Positions 7,245-14,724 of a DNA stretch of 17,023 nt are shown in pieces (the first letter of the stretch is position 1; each line of letters starts with the position of its first letter). A program made the position numbers and the translations under genes. The notes beneath the pieces were generated by a model. It was not told the origin of the DNA and did no database searches. It worked only from the letters and a program-made list of their open reading frames with translations. The stretch comes from an uncultured Lachnospiraceae bacterium (GTDB lineage: Bacteria > Bacillota > Clostridia > Lachnospirales > Lachnospiraceae): NCBI GenBank assembly GCA_910587895.1, contig CAJUOE010000215.1, forward strand, positions 1 to 17,023. The letters are read 5' to 3'.

Positions 7245-7814
7245 TTACACGTCCATTTTTACGTTCATTTCCTCTTCCGCCTGCTGCCGGAACTCCTCTA
7301 ACTGATCCGCATCCAGCGTCGGAAGCTCCTCAATGGACTGCACGCCAAAGCTGCGCAGAAATTCCTCCGTAGTCCCAAACAGAAGCGGCCGCCCCGGCGC
7401 GTCAAGCCTGCCAAGTTCACAGACCAGATTGTACTCCACCAGCTTGTTCACTGCATGGGCGCAGGAAACACCGCGGATTTTTTCGATTTCCAGGCGGGTA
7501 ATCGGCTGCTTATACGCAATAATTGACAATGTCTCCAGAAGGACGTCCGTCAACACATGGCGTTTGGGCTGCCTGGCAATCTTAATCAGGTATTCATACA
7601 GCTCTTTTTTGGTACACATCTGAACACTGTCCTCAATCTCTATCACCTGAATACCGCGATCCTCGCATTCATACCGCTCCATCATCCGGTAAATCAGCTT
7701 TTGCACCTTATCCCTGTCCAGATCCAGCGCCGCAGCCAGCTTGGATATCTCCACGGATTCCCCCATGGTAAAAAGGATTCCTTCTATAATTGCTTCATAT
7801 TGTTCTGAACTCAT
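7245..7814 (-). CDS. scpB: Segregation and condensation protein B
   Basis: A 189-aa winged-helix kleisin partner that, with ScpA and SMC, forms the bacterial condensin for chromosome organisation. Diagnostic segments are ETLSIIAYKQPITR and EIEKIRGV in the second winged-helix domain, followed by GRLDAPGRPLLFGTTEEFLR near the C-terminus. The start at 7812-7814 (MSSEQYEAIIEGILF) is chosen because it carries a ribosome site (aaagggag) and matches the family N-terminus. A longer in-frame start at 7868 would overlap scpA and adds 18 atypical residues. The gene begins 16 bp after the scpA stop, so the two are translated from one message. Confidence 0.95.
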   Translation of the reverse strand: MSSEQYEAIIEGILFTMGESVEISKLAAALDLDRDKVQKLIYRMMERYECEDRGIQVIEIEDSVQMCTKKELYEYLIKIARQPKRHVLTDVLLETLSIIAYKQPITRLEIEKIRGVSCAHAVNKLVEYNLVCELGRLDAPGRPLLFGTTEEFLRSFGVQSIEELPTLDADQLEEFRQQAEEEMNVKMDV

Positions 7815-7830
7815 AGTATCTCCCTTTCTG

Positions 7831-8577
7831 TTACGCGGCAATCTGGGACTCAATAAAAATGTCATCAAAAATATGTTCCTGGGAAATCTGAATCTTTCCG
7901 ACTTTCATCAACTCTAATATGGATAAAAACGTGACAATGACTTCCATTTTGCTGCTCTGCCTCTCCAAAAGGCCGCGGAAACTGAACCGGGGATGCGTCA
8001 TGGCATACTGTTCCAGATAGCCCATGCGCTCCTCTAAGGACACTTCCTCCTTCTCTATCCTGCCAAACCTGGAGCGAATCGGGTCAATCTTGTCCTCCCT
8101 TTTGCGCATGACAGATTTAAAGATGTCATTCAGGCGTTTGAGGCTTATGTCCGCCATCAGCTCCTGCAAATCCACAGGTTCCTCATACTGGCGGACTTCC
8201 TTTGGAATTGTGGGTTCCTTAAACATTACTTTCTGCGCGTCTATCTGGCGGTCTTTCAATTCGTAGGACATGCATTTATACATCTTATACTCGAGAAGTT
8301 TCTGTACGAGCTCCGCCCTGGGGTCTTCCTCTTCTTCCTCCGTCTCCTCTTTCGGAAGCAGCATACGGGACTTGATGTCCAAAAGCGTTGCCGCCATCAC
8401 AAGGAATTCACTGACGATATTCAAGTCATGGCGTTTCATTTCACTGATATATTCCATATACTGGCTGGTAATCTCCACAATCGGAATATCATAGATATTT
8501 ACTTTATTCTTTTCCAACAGGTGCAGGAGCAAATCAAGCGGCCCTTCAAACACCTGTAACTTTACTTTCAAATCCAT
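7831..8577 (-). CDS. scpA: Segregation and condensation protein A
   Basis: A 248-aa kleisin subunit of the SMC-ScpAB condensin. The N-terminus MDLKVKLQVFEGPLDLLLHL is the classic SMC-neck-binding start of ScpA. An acidic linker (EETEEEEEDP) lies in the middle, and the C-terminal winged-helix region contains VTFLSILELMKVGKIQI. The ATG at 8575-8577 is preceded by a G-rich ribosome site (gggggaa). An upstream in-frame ATG at 8637 would add 20 residues that do not fit the family and would begin inside the promoter at 8609-8637. The gene is followed directly by scpB. Confidence 0.95.
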   Translation of the reverse strand: MDLKVKLQVFEGPLDLLLHLLEKNKVNIYDIPIVEITSQYMEYISEMKRHDLNIVSEFLVMAATLLDIKSRMLLPKEETEEEEEDPRAELVQKLLEYKMYKCMSYELKDRQIDAQKVMFKEPTIPKEVRQYEEPVDLQELMADISLKRLNDIFKSVMRKREDKIDPIRSRFGRIEKEEVSLEERMGYLEQYAMTHPRFSFRGLLERQSSKMEVIVTFLSILELMKVGKIQISQEHIFDDIFIESQIAA

Positions 8578-8608
8578 CCAATTTCCCCCAAAAATCACAC
8601 TGCCTACT

Positions 8609-8637
8609 ATTGTAACGGTAACAGGCAAATTTTTCAA
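8609..8637 (-). promoter_or_regulatory. Sigma-A-type promoter for scpA-scpB
   Basis: On the - strand TTGAAA (8632-8637) and TACAAT (8609-8614) are 17 bp apart. They lie about 32 bp ahead of the scpA start, in the 69-bp gap after the metallophosphoesterase stop. The -35 and -10 hexamers and spacing are the same as at the decarboxylase operon promoter. Confidence 0.6.
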
Positions 8638-8646
8638 GGAAATTTT

Positions 8647-9522
8647 TCAGATTGTCCGTTTTGAGGGTAGAAATTCGACTGCCAGAAGCTGCGCGCGGTT
8701 AAATATCCGAATATGGAACGTGTGCGTGCCAAGGCCGCGGCTGACAATCACATGGCGCCCATTTATCTCGAATTTCCCGGCATCGTATTTAGGAAACAGC
8801 GTCATCTGCGGGGAAACCAGGCTGCCAATCCCGGGAATCCGGATAAGCCCGCCATGATTATGCCCGCAGAATGTGACGTCCGCCCCCCAGGCTGCATACC
8901 GGGGGGCATACGCCGGGTTATGTGCAAGAAGGATCTGAAACAGCTGCGGCTGCTGCAGTCTCAGATGTTCCTGCATATACGTATCTTCCATCGGCACAAT
9001 CCGCCCCTTCTCGTAATAGTCAAGCTCCAGTTCCAGCGCAGACAAAACAACGTGATTGCCTCCTAAGGTTATCCTGCGGCTCTCCGTCTCCATCACCGTC
9101 ACACCAAAAGCTCGCGCTTTCTCCAGATATTGCAGGAAAAGGAGATGATTTATCCGCTCCGGATCCCGCAGGCGGCTCTCATGGTTCCCGTAACTGTAAT
9201 ACACCGGAGCAATCTTTACAAGCTGTGCCAACGTCCCAAGCGCAGTCTCATACGTATCGGCGTATTTGCTCACCAGCATATCTCCCGGAATCAGGATTGC
9301 CGCGGGGTTAATTTCCTTCACCTTTGCCAAAAGCCGTTCGTTATTCCTGCCATAAGTAAATCCATGCAGATCAGAGATCACTGCGACAGCGACGGGCTTT
9401 TGTATTTTCGCAGAACAGATTTGATAACGTGTCGTCTCAAATCTGCCAAGCTCCCATCTCTGCCATAAAATACAGACAGGTATTACAACCAAAATTATTG
9501 CCAAAATTATCATATCGTCCAT
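8647..9522 (-). CDS. Membrane-anchored metallophosphoesterase (calcineurin-like, YkuE-type)
   Basis: A 291-aa protein with one N-terminal membrane helix (residues 4-20), then a calcineurin-like phosphoesterase fold. The metal-binding motifs appear in order: S-D51-L-H53, G-D81, G-N113-H114-E, A-H201-N, and G-H221-N-H223-GG. All metal ligands expected for a binuclear enzyme are present. YkuE-type relatives sit at the membrane and act on phosphodiesters or lipid-linked phosphates; the substrate here is unknown. The annotated ATG (9520-9522) has aaaggg almost touching it. The ATG three codons later (9511-9513) has that ribosome site at a better 10-bp distance and may be the real start. It is the first gene of a same-strand cluster with scpA, scpB and the carboxypeptidase. 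Confidence 0.9.
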   Translation of the reverse strand: MDDMIILAIILVVIPVCILWQRWELGRFETTRYQICSAKIQKPVAVAVISDLHGFTYGRNNERLLAKVKEINPAAILIPGDMLVSKYADTYETALGTLAQLVKIAPVYYSYGNHESRLRDPERINHLLFLQYLEKARAFGVTVMETESRRITLGGNHVVLSALELELDYYEKGRIVPMEDTYMQEHLRLQQPQLFQILLAHNPAYAPRYAAWGADVTFCGHNHGGLIRIPGIGSLVSPQMTLFPKYDAGKFEINGRHVIVSRGLGTHTFHIRIFNRAQLLAVEFLPSKRTI

Positions 9523-9554
9523 GCCCTTTGCTTACACTGTAATATATTATCGTG

Positions 9555-9563
9555 TGCTATAAT
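9555..9563 (+). promoter_or_regulatory. Extended -10 promoter of the truncated carboxypeptidase gene
   Basis: TGCTATAAT (9555-9563) is an extended -10 element with a perfect TATAAT, 31 bp ahead of the ATG at 9594. No good -35 lies 17 bp upstream; the bases there read cactgt. Extended -10 promoters can work without a -35. Confidence 0.5.
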
Positions 9564-9593
9564 AAATATAGCAACATTTTCGGAGGTTATGCT

Positions 9594-9974
9594 ATGCGTT
9601 GTATTTTATCATTGCTGTTATCTTTTACCATGCTGTTTTCATCCCCTTCTCCCGCCTCCTCGGATGCCGGGGAAGTATCCGTCTCCGCGCCCTCGGCAGT
9701 TCTGATGGAGGCGTCCACCGGCCAGGTCATATATGAGAAAGAACCTGACATGTCAAGGCATCCGGCAAGCATCACCAAAATCATGACCATGATTCTCATT
9801 TTTGATGCGCTGCAGGAAGGAAAAATCTCACTGGACGACACTGTAACCGTCTCAGAATACGCCGCCAGCATGGGCGGCTCGCAGGTGTTCTTAGAGGCTG
9901 GCGAGACACAGACCGTAGACACCATGCTAAAATGTATCTCCGTTGCCAGTGCCAATGACGCATGTGTGGCATAG
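9594..9974 (+). pseudogene. D-alanyl-D-alanine carboxypeptidase, truncated after the second active-site motif
   Basis: A paralogue of the carboxypeptidase at 5923-7185, reading divergently from the metallophosphoesterase gene. The start at 9594 has a strong ribosome site (cggagg) and begins a signal peptide; an upstream ATG at 9552 is unlikely. S59-I-T-K62 and S119-A-N121 are intact. The frame then stops at residue 126, right after ANDACVA, where the family continues for about 250 more residues including the KTG motif. The missing KTG means the product cannot be an active carboxypeptidase. Sequence beyond about 9971 bears no likeness to the family and runs into a - strand serine recombinase, so insertion of a mobile element is the likely cause. 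The rest of the gene is not in this window. Confidence 0.8.
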
Positions 9975-10033
9975 CGAACAGGGAAACATTTTCCAGATGC
10001 GCATTTATCTGCAAGCTCAGATTAATGGTAACT

Positions 10034-11581
10034 TCATTTATCCGCGAACTTATAATAAATCGTAAGTTCTCCGTCTTTTCCCACCTCTATCCGCTCAATC
10101 AGTTCCGCCACCATGCGCCTGCCCGGCTTTTCCATATGAATGATATCATGGAACCCTATCCGGCTGTCCGTGCGATGCCCTTCCTCAGACAGGAGACGCA
10201 TATGCTGTTCTAATGACGCAATCTGACTGTCATACTGCGCCGTGAACTGCCTGTAATCTGATTCCATTATAACATTATCCAGATATTTTTCAAAAGCCCC
10301 TTTCTTATATTTCTGCAGTTTCTGAATTCTCTCCTGCAACTTTTGCAGTTGCGCCTGCCTGTCTTCCCATTCCTGCCCTTTCACGTTAATCTGTTGCAAT
10401 CTCTCGATATCCTCTGGCGTAAGCAGTTTTGCCACTTCCTGTCTGAGGGAAGAAAGAACTGCCCATTCCAGCTCTTCTTTGAGAATTTTATGGCTTTCGC
10501 AGAACCGTTTCCCCTGTTTCCGATATGTCTTGCATACATAGCCGACAACTTCCCGTTTCCCACGCCTTGCATACTGCCGGTCCATGGATTTCTTACAGTC
10601 TGCACAGAATAGTTTTCCGGAAAAAATTCCATCCGGCGTCATGTCCACACTCTTCGTCCTCTGCTTTTGCAGCTCCTGGACCAGATCAAACGTATGCTTA
10701 TCAATAATCGGCTCATGCGTATTTTCCACGACAATCCACTCTTCCCGCGGCATCTGGATTTTCTCTTTGTCTTTGTAGGAAATCTTATTGTACTTATTCT
10801 GGACAAGCGTTCCTGCATAGACCGGATTTTTCAGAATGGCATGTATGGTCTGATATGACCAGGTCTTTGTCTCAGGAAGCAGTTTGCTGTTCTGATAGGA
10901 AATCCCCAGCACTTCCTGCTTATAGCGCGTGGGAATCAAAACCCCTTCATCCGACAGCATGGAAGCAATCTTTCCTTTGCCATAGCCATCGAGATACCAT
11001 GCATAGATTTTTCGGACAATGGAGGCCGCATACGCGTCAATGATCAGGTGATTGTGGTTCTCAGGATCTTTGCAGTAACCGTAAGGACAGGAAGAGCCCA
11101 GAAACTGTCCGTCTTTCATTTTCGCTTTGAATACGGAACGGATATTGTCGGACAAATCCTCACAGTACCACTCATTGACCAGGCCGTTGATCTGCCTTGC
11201 CTTCTTGTTGCCCAGATTCTTTGTATCCGCATTGTCTGCCACGCCGATAAACCGTATGCCAAGCAAGGGAAAATCATGGTGCAGATACTTTTCTATATGT
11301 TCCATATTTCGTGAAAACCGGGACTGGCTCTTGGCAATCACAAGGTCAAACCGGCCGAGCCTTGCATCCTCCATCATCTGCTCAAACCCCGGGCGGTCGT
11401 CATACAATCCGCTCTCATCGTCGTCGGAATATACTTCCACAATCCGGCAGCCATGTGACAGGGCAAATTCCGTAAGCATCAGACGCTGATTGCGGATGCT
11501 TATGCTGTCGTCCCCCTCTTTTATTTTATGTAAATCTTCCTTTGAAAGCCTCAAATACAACGCCGCACGTTTGTCCTCCAT
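10034..11581 (-). CDS. Large serine recombinase (site-specific integrase)
   Basis: A 515-aa large serine recombinase of the kind encoded by clostridial integrative elements and phages (TnpX-like). The resolvase domain at about residues 5-150 has YLRLSKED with catalytic Ser13, and SRFSRN at 87-92. A recombinase domain follows at about 160-300 (PYGYCKDP, ILKNPVYAGTLVQNK). Then comes a zinc ribbon with Cys326, Cys329, Cys350 and Cys361, and a coiled coil at about 395-465. All catalytic parts appear intact. Such enzymes catalyse insertion and excision between short att sites. The gene ends 60 bp from the break in the carboxypeptidase gene, the usual position for an integrase at one end of its element. 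A ribosome site (ggggaa) precedes the ATG, 13 bp downstream of a 44-aa ORF. Confidence 0.93.
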   Translation of the reverse strand: MEDKRAALYLRLSKEDLHKIKEGDDSISIRNQRLMLTEFALSHGCRIVEVYSDDDESGLYDDRPGFEQMMEDARLGRFDLVIAKSQSRFSRNMEHIEKYLHHDFPLLGIRFIGVADNADTKNLGNKKARQINGLVNEWYCEDLSDNIRSVFKAKMKDGQFLGSSCPYGYCKDPENHNHLIIDAYAASIVRKIYAWYLDGYGKGKIASMLSDEGVLIPTRYKQEVLGISYQNSKLLPETKTWSYQTIHAILKNPVYAGTLVQNKYNKISYKDKEKIQMPREEWIVVENTHEPIIDKHTFDLVQELQKQRTKSVDMTPDGIFSGKLFCADCKKSMDRQYARRGKREVVGYVCKTYRKQGKRFCESHKILKEELEWAVLSSLRQEVAKLLTPEDIERLQQINVKGQEWEDRQAQLQKLQERIQKLQKYKKGAFEKYLDNVIMESDYRQFTAQYDSQIASLEQHMRLLSEEGHRTDSRIGFHDIIHMEKPGRRMVAELIERIEVGKDGELTIYYKFADK

Positions 11582-11593
11582 TGAAATTCCCCG

Positions 11594-11728
11594 CTATCTG
11601 AACTTATTGTCTGCACGAATCACATGTTCCATGCATTCTGCAAGCCGGGCTTTTCCATAGACCACATTTACTTTCAGGCGGCGTGGTTTCCTGTCCCTCC
11701 TGCCGCTTACCTGTTTTCCTTCCTCCAT
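11594..11728 (-). CDS. Small basic protein (44 aa) upstream of the serine recombinase
   Basis: A short frame ending 12 bp before the recombinase start. It begins MEEGKQVSGRRDRKPRRL, rich in Arg and Lys, and continues KVNVVYGKARLAECMEHVIR. The first half looks disordered and nucleic-acid binding; the second half looks like a beta strand followed by a helix. A purine-rich ribosome site (aaggaaataaggg) lies ahead of the ATG. From memory, similar tiny proteins with a VVYG segment and a helix precede serine recombinase genes in other Lachnospiraceae elements. I cannot name a family. A role as recombination accessory or directionality factor is inference from position, size and charge. Confidence 0.6.
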   Translation of the reverse strand: MEEGKQVSGRRDRKPRRLKVNVVYGKARLAECMEHVIRADNKFR

Positions 11729-11822
11729 TCCCTTATTTCCTTTCCCGGCTTTCCCTTCATTCTATGACAGCGAAGGCTCGCCTATGCCCCTTCCCCCAAG
11801 GCAAACGGCCTGAACCGTAACC

Positions 11823-11861
11823 TGTCTTTGGCAAATTTCTTATGTTTCCCTTGTCTTTGGC
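11823..11861. repeat. Direct repeat of a 10-mer in a divergent promoter region
   Basis: The sequence tgtctttggc occurs at 11823-11832 and 11852-11861. The start points are 29 bp apart, close to three helical turns. The second copy overlaps the -35 box and spacer of the promoter at 11851-11879. It could be an operator for a dimeric regulator, a recombinase accessory site, or chance. Confidence 0.35.
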
Positions 11862-11879
11862 GTTAGAATTTCATATAAT
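11851..11879 (+). promoter_or_regulatory. Sigma-A-type promoter of the transglutaminase-like gene
   Basis: TTGTCT (11851-11856) and a perfect TATAAT (11874-11879) are 17 bp apart, about 42 bp ahead of the ATG at 11922. A ribosome site (gaagggaag) lies in between. Confidence 0.65.
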
Positions 11880-11921
11880 TAGTAAGTAAATAATTTTTAT
11901 CATGCGAAGGGAAGAAAAACG

Positions 11922-14057
11922 ATGAAGAAAACATTTTGGCTGTTATTCCTGGGGCTTGGCATCTGCTGGGCGGGGATGACGACAAATCTCTCGGCGGCTG
12001 AAATCGCCACTGAAAACGAAGAAACCATACAGGAAATATCCGTGGATCTGTCCGACGAGCTCATACAGAAGGGCGGATTCCCCTCTGAATCAAACATTGG
12101 CGGGAAACAGGCAAAGAGCCTGATGCAGGAAGGCGTTTCCACCAGGCTCTCTGACAAAGAAAAACAGGTGCAGGCTCTTTTGATGAAAGCCTGGGATTCT
12201 TTTTCCGGAACCTGTGATTTGAGCGCCTGCCAGGTTACGGCGGACGAGCTGCGCACGATTTACGCAAACACGCTTAATTCCAATCCTAAGTATTTTTATG
12301 TGGATGGCGGGTATTCCTATGGAATTTCTGGTAATAACACCGTCTCCAGTGTCAGAATTCTTTACGCGATGGACGAGGCAACGGCAAAACCAATGCGGGA
12401 AAATTATGATAGAGCCGTCGCAAATATTGTAAGCAGGGCAAACAGCTCCTGGAGCGATCTGGAAAAAGCCCTTTACCTCAACGATTATCTTGCGCGTAAC
12501 TGCGAATATGACAAAAGCCTTTCCAAATATACGGCATATGATGCGTTAGTCGGGGGCACGGCTGTCTGCCAGGGCTATGCGCTGGCGTTTCTGGATTTGG
12601 CGCACGAACTGGGCTTATCCTGCGAAATGGCAAGCAGCCAGGCGCTGAACCATGCCTGGGATTTTGTGAAAATCGGAAACTCCTACTACCATGTGGACGT
12701 GACCTGGAACGACCCTGTTGCCGACCGCCTTGGCAGGGCGCGCCATGTGTATTTCTTAAAGAGCACCGGTTTCTTCCAGTCGGAAAATGGCGGGCATACC
12801 GCAGGGGACTGGGTACTGACCGGAGGAATCGCCCCGAACGCCGCATCGGAAACAAAATACGACAACTATTTCTGGAACCAGTCTGATACCGGATTTGAAT
12901 ACATAAACGGCTCCTGGTACGGATTTGACGGAGCGGACAGCATTGTTCAGTATGCCTGCAATGGAACGGATTTCACGGCCGTAAAACCACTCATAACCAT
13001 AGATGACGTGTGGAACGTCGTTGGCAACCCCAATGGCTACTGGCCCGGAAAATATATCGGAACCGGCTCTTACGATGGAAAACTGTACTACTCCGGAAAA
13101 AATGACATCTATGAATGGAATCCTCAGACAGCCAGGAGCGTGGTTATCTTTTCGCTATCCGAGGCACAGAAACAGACGGGATATATCTACGGCATAAATA
13201 TTCAGAATTCCGGAGAATTGAAGTATCTCCTGTCCCCCAGCCCGAACGACGACGGAACTGTCCATGTTGCAAAAACATTTGCACCGACGCCAATTAATAT
13301 CTCGTCCTTCCAGCTCGTGCTGGAGAAGAAAAATTATGTTTACGACGGCAGAGCAAAATGTCCAAACGTGACAGTTAAAAATAACAGGGTCGTATTGTCT
13401 TCTTCTGATTATACGGTAACCTATGGCAAAAATATCCATGCCGGAACTGCGACCGTTACAGTAAGGGGAAAAGGAAATTATAGCGGAACCATAACAGGAA
13501 CCTTCCAGATACAAAAAGCTGACAACCGCATTACTGCAACCGCCAGATACACGAAGACGGCAAAATCAGCGATCCAGTCCTTCCGCCTGAACGTCAGCGC
13601 GAGAGCCGGTTCCATAAAGTATCAGTCCAACAATAAAAGCGTGGCTGTCAGCTCAAATGGAACCGTAAGCATACCGAAAGATTTTGTAGGAACGGCAGTT
13701 ATCACGGCTACGGCAGGAAATAACGATTACAAAAGTTCCTCCACCAAAATTACCATTACCGTCAATCCAACAGGCGTGAAACTGTCGCAGGCAAAGAACC
13801 CCTCCGGCAAAAAATTATCGCTCAAATGGAAGAAGAATGCCAAGGCCACCGGTTACCAGATTCAATATGCGACAAACCGCAAATTTAAAAGCGCAAAAAT
13901 CAAAAAGGTTTCCAGCGCTGCAAAAACGAAACTGACCATCAAGGGATTAAAGAAAAAGAAGACGTATTACGTCCGCATCAGAACTTACAAGAATGTATCA
14001 GGGACGCCTTATTACAGCGAATGGTCTTCCGCTAAAAAAATTAAAATCACGAAATAA
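11922..14057 (+). CDS. Secreted transglutaminase-like protein with Ig-like and FN3-like repeats
   Basis: A 711-aa exported protein with a signal peptide at residues 1-26. A transglutaminase-like (papain-fold) domain lies at about 150-270. Its triad is visible: Cys216 in AVCQGYA, His244 in NHAW and Asp259 in HVDVTWNDP. An aromatic-rich middle region (about 285-460: WYGFDG, LYYSGKN, YEWNP) resembles a partial beta-propeller. Then come an Ig-like domain (470-540, with YDGRAKCPNVTV and GKGNYSGT), a second Ig-like domain (545-620) and a C-terminal FN3-like domain (625-711) very rich in Lys. There is no LPXTG or membrane anchor, so the basic C-terminus may hold it to the cell wall. Members of this superfamily include proteases and peptide cross-linkers; the activity here is unknown. 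It has its own promoter and terminator and may be cargo of the adjacent element. Confidence 0.85.
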   Translation: MKKTFWLLFLGLGICWAGMTTNLSAAEIATENEETIQEISVDLSDELIQKGGFPSESNIGGKQAKSLMQEGVSTRLSDKEKQVQALLMKAWDSFSGTCDLSACQVTADELRTIYANTLNSNPKYFYVDGGYSYGISGNNTVSSVRILYAMDEATAKPMRENYDRAVANIVSRANSSWSDLEKALYLNDYLARNCEYDKSLSKYTAYDALVGGTAVCQGYALAFLDLAHELGLSCEMASSQALNHAWDFVKIGNSYYHVDVTWNDPVADRLGRARHVYFLKSTGFFQSENGGHTAGDWVLTGGIAPNAASETKYDNYFWNQSDTGFEYINGSWYGFDGADSIVQYACNGTDFTAVKPLITIDDVWNVVGNPNGYWPGKYIGTGSYDGKLYYSGKNDIYEWNPQTARSVVIFSLSEAQKQTGYIYGINIQNSGELKYLLSPSPNDDGTVHVAKTFAPTPINISSFQLVLEKKNYVYDGRAKCPNVTVKNNRVVLSSSDYTVTYGKNIHAGTATVTVRGKGNYSGTITGTFQIQKADNRITATARYTKTAKSAIQSFRLNVSARAGSIKYQSNNKSVAVSSNGTVSIPKDFVGTAVITATAGNNDYKSSSTKITITVNPTGVKLSQAKNPSGKKLSLKWKKNAKATGYQIQYATNRKFKSAKIKKVSSAAKTKLTIKGLKKKKTYYVRIRTYKNVSGTPYYSEWSSAKKIKITK

Positions 14058-14093
14058 GATTCAACATTTTTCAAATGAATCCAAGAATAACTT

Positions 14094-14135
14094 AGACCGT
14101 CCATTTAAATATTTTTAGATGGACGGTCTTATTTT
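14094..14135 (+). terminator. Rho-independent terminator after the transglutaminase-like gene
   Basis: A perfect 10-bp stem, agaccgtcca (14094-14103) with tggacggtct (14120-14129), lies 36 bp after the stop codon and is followed by tatttt. The stem can extend into the loop by a few A/T pairs. It also lies just past the 3' end of the - strand gene remnant and could act in both directions, although the T-run on that side is poor. Confidence 0.8.
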
Positions 14136-14339
14136 AAGGCAGTGGTATCTTTACTGTTTCCCCTAATTTATTATAGGATCTGTCTTTTTTATATTGAAGT
14201 GTTAATCCAATTTCCTTACAATCCTCCGGCAGGGCGGTATACTGGTATACCTTGTCCGAACCGCCGAAACAATTATTCCAGATCCTAATTCCGGCAATTC
14301 TGCCCCATAGAAAGATTCAAAAATAACCTCCACTTCCAC
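14134..14339 (-). pseudogene. Frameshifted C-terminal remnant of an unknown protein
   Basis: Two - strand frames that meet at 14292 look like one broken coding region. The first, 14339-14292, reads VEVEVIFESFYGAELP without a start codon; a stop lies directly upstream. The second, 14292-14134, gives 52 residues beginning GIRIWNNCFGGSDKVYQY and ending KLGETVKIPLP before TAA. The shift is one base. The amino-acid composition looks like real protein and the stop sits beside the terminator at 14094-14135. I do not recognise the family. This remnant fills most of the 334-bp gap between the transglutaminase-like gene and the PIN gene; the rest of that gap, 14340-14391, is A/T-rich with no further feature seen. 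Confidence 0.4.
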
Positions 14340-14391
14340 TCAGATGTTCATTCTGAAAACGCAAAGTAAGAATATTTTTATTTTATCTAAG

Positions 14392-14724
14392 TCAACTATC
14401 AACTTGTGTCGGAAACATATCCACATCTTCCAATATCGCTGTATAAAGAACTGGATAATCTTTCACATCTCTGATTTCAAATAATGTTTCGTCCACTAAG
14501 TCTGGTGTATATACAAACTCGTAATTCATCTTAGCAAGTAATGTATCTACGACTCCAGCTTTACTTGCAAATTTTCTTCTAACAACATCCTTTAATTCTT
14601 CCACAATATACGAAGAAAGAACCAACTGATGTTCCATAAAAATGCACTCCATCATCTGGTTCATTTTCTTACTGGAAAACACCAATAACGAAATCAGCAC
14701 ATTTGTATCAACCATTATTCGCAA
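14392..14724 (-). CDS. VapC-like PIN-domain toxin, C-terminally truncated, TTG start
   Basis: A 110-aa PIN-domain protein. PIN toxins are Mg2+-dependent RNases that rely on four acidic positions. Here MVDTN (Asp6), EEL (Glu42/43) and RDVKD (Asp86/Asp89) are present. The usual final segment, a hydrophobic strand ending in TGD-x-DF, is missing. The frame turns from EDVDMF into PTQVDS and stops, while relatives are about 130-140 aa. The DNA just beyond is A/T-rich and leads into a gene remnant, so the 3' end was probably lost. The start is TTG at 14722-14724, directly after the antitoxin stop and 5 bp behind a GGTGA site; the ATG three codons later is too far from that site. Coupled to the antitoxin gene. 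Probably inactive or weak as a nuclease. Confidence 0.72.
   Translation of the reverse strand: MRIMVDTNVLISLLVFSSKKMNQMMECIFMEHQLVLSSYIVEELKDVVRRKFASKAGVVDTLLAKMNYEFVYTPDLVDETLFEIRDVKDYPVLYTAILEDVDMFPTQVDS

Noticed and set aside
8578..8637. N-terminal extension of ScpA from an upstream ATG at 8637
   Set aside because: The extra 20 residues would be encoded by the promoter region, and the family start with its ribosome site is at 8577. The extensions of ScpB, the OadG-like protein and the antitoxin were rejected on the same grounds.
9958..10004. Possible inverted repeat acgcat/atgcgc flanking the break in the second carboxypeptidase gene, as an att site
   Set aside because: Only five of six bases pair and the spacing is arbitrary. 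Without the empty target or the other end, no att core can be defined.
11761..11822. Possible hairpins (gcga/tcgc; aaggc/gcctt-type) between the small ORF and the promoter region as a terminator
   Set aside because: The stems are only four to five bases long with no T-run after them.
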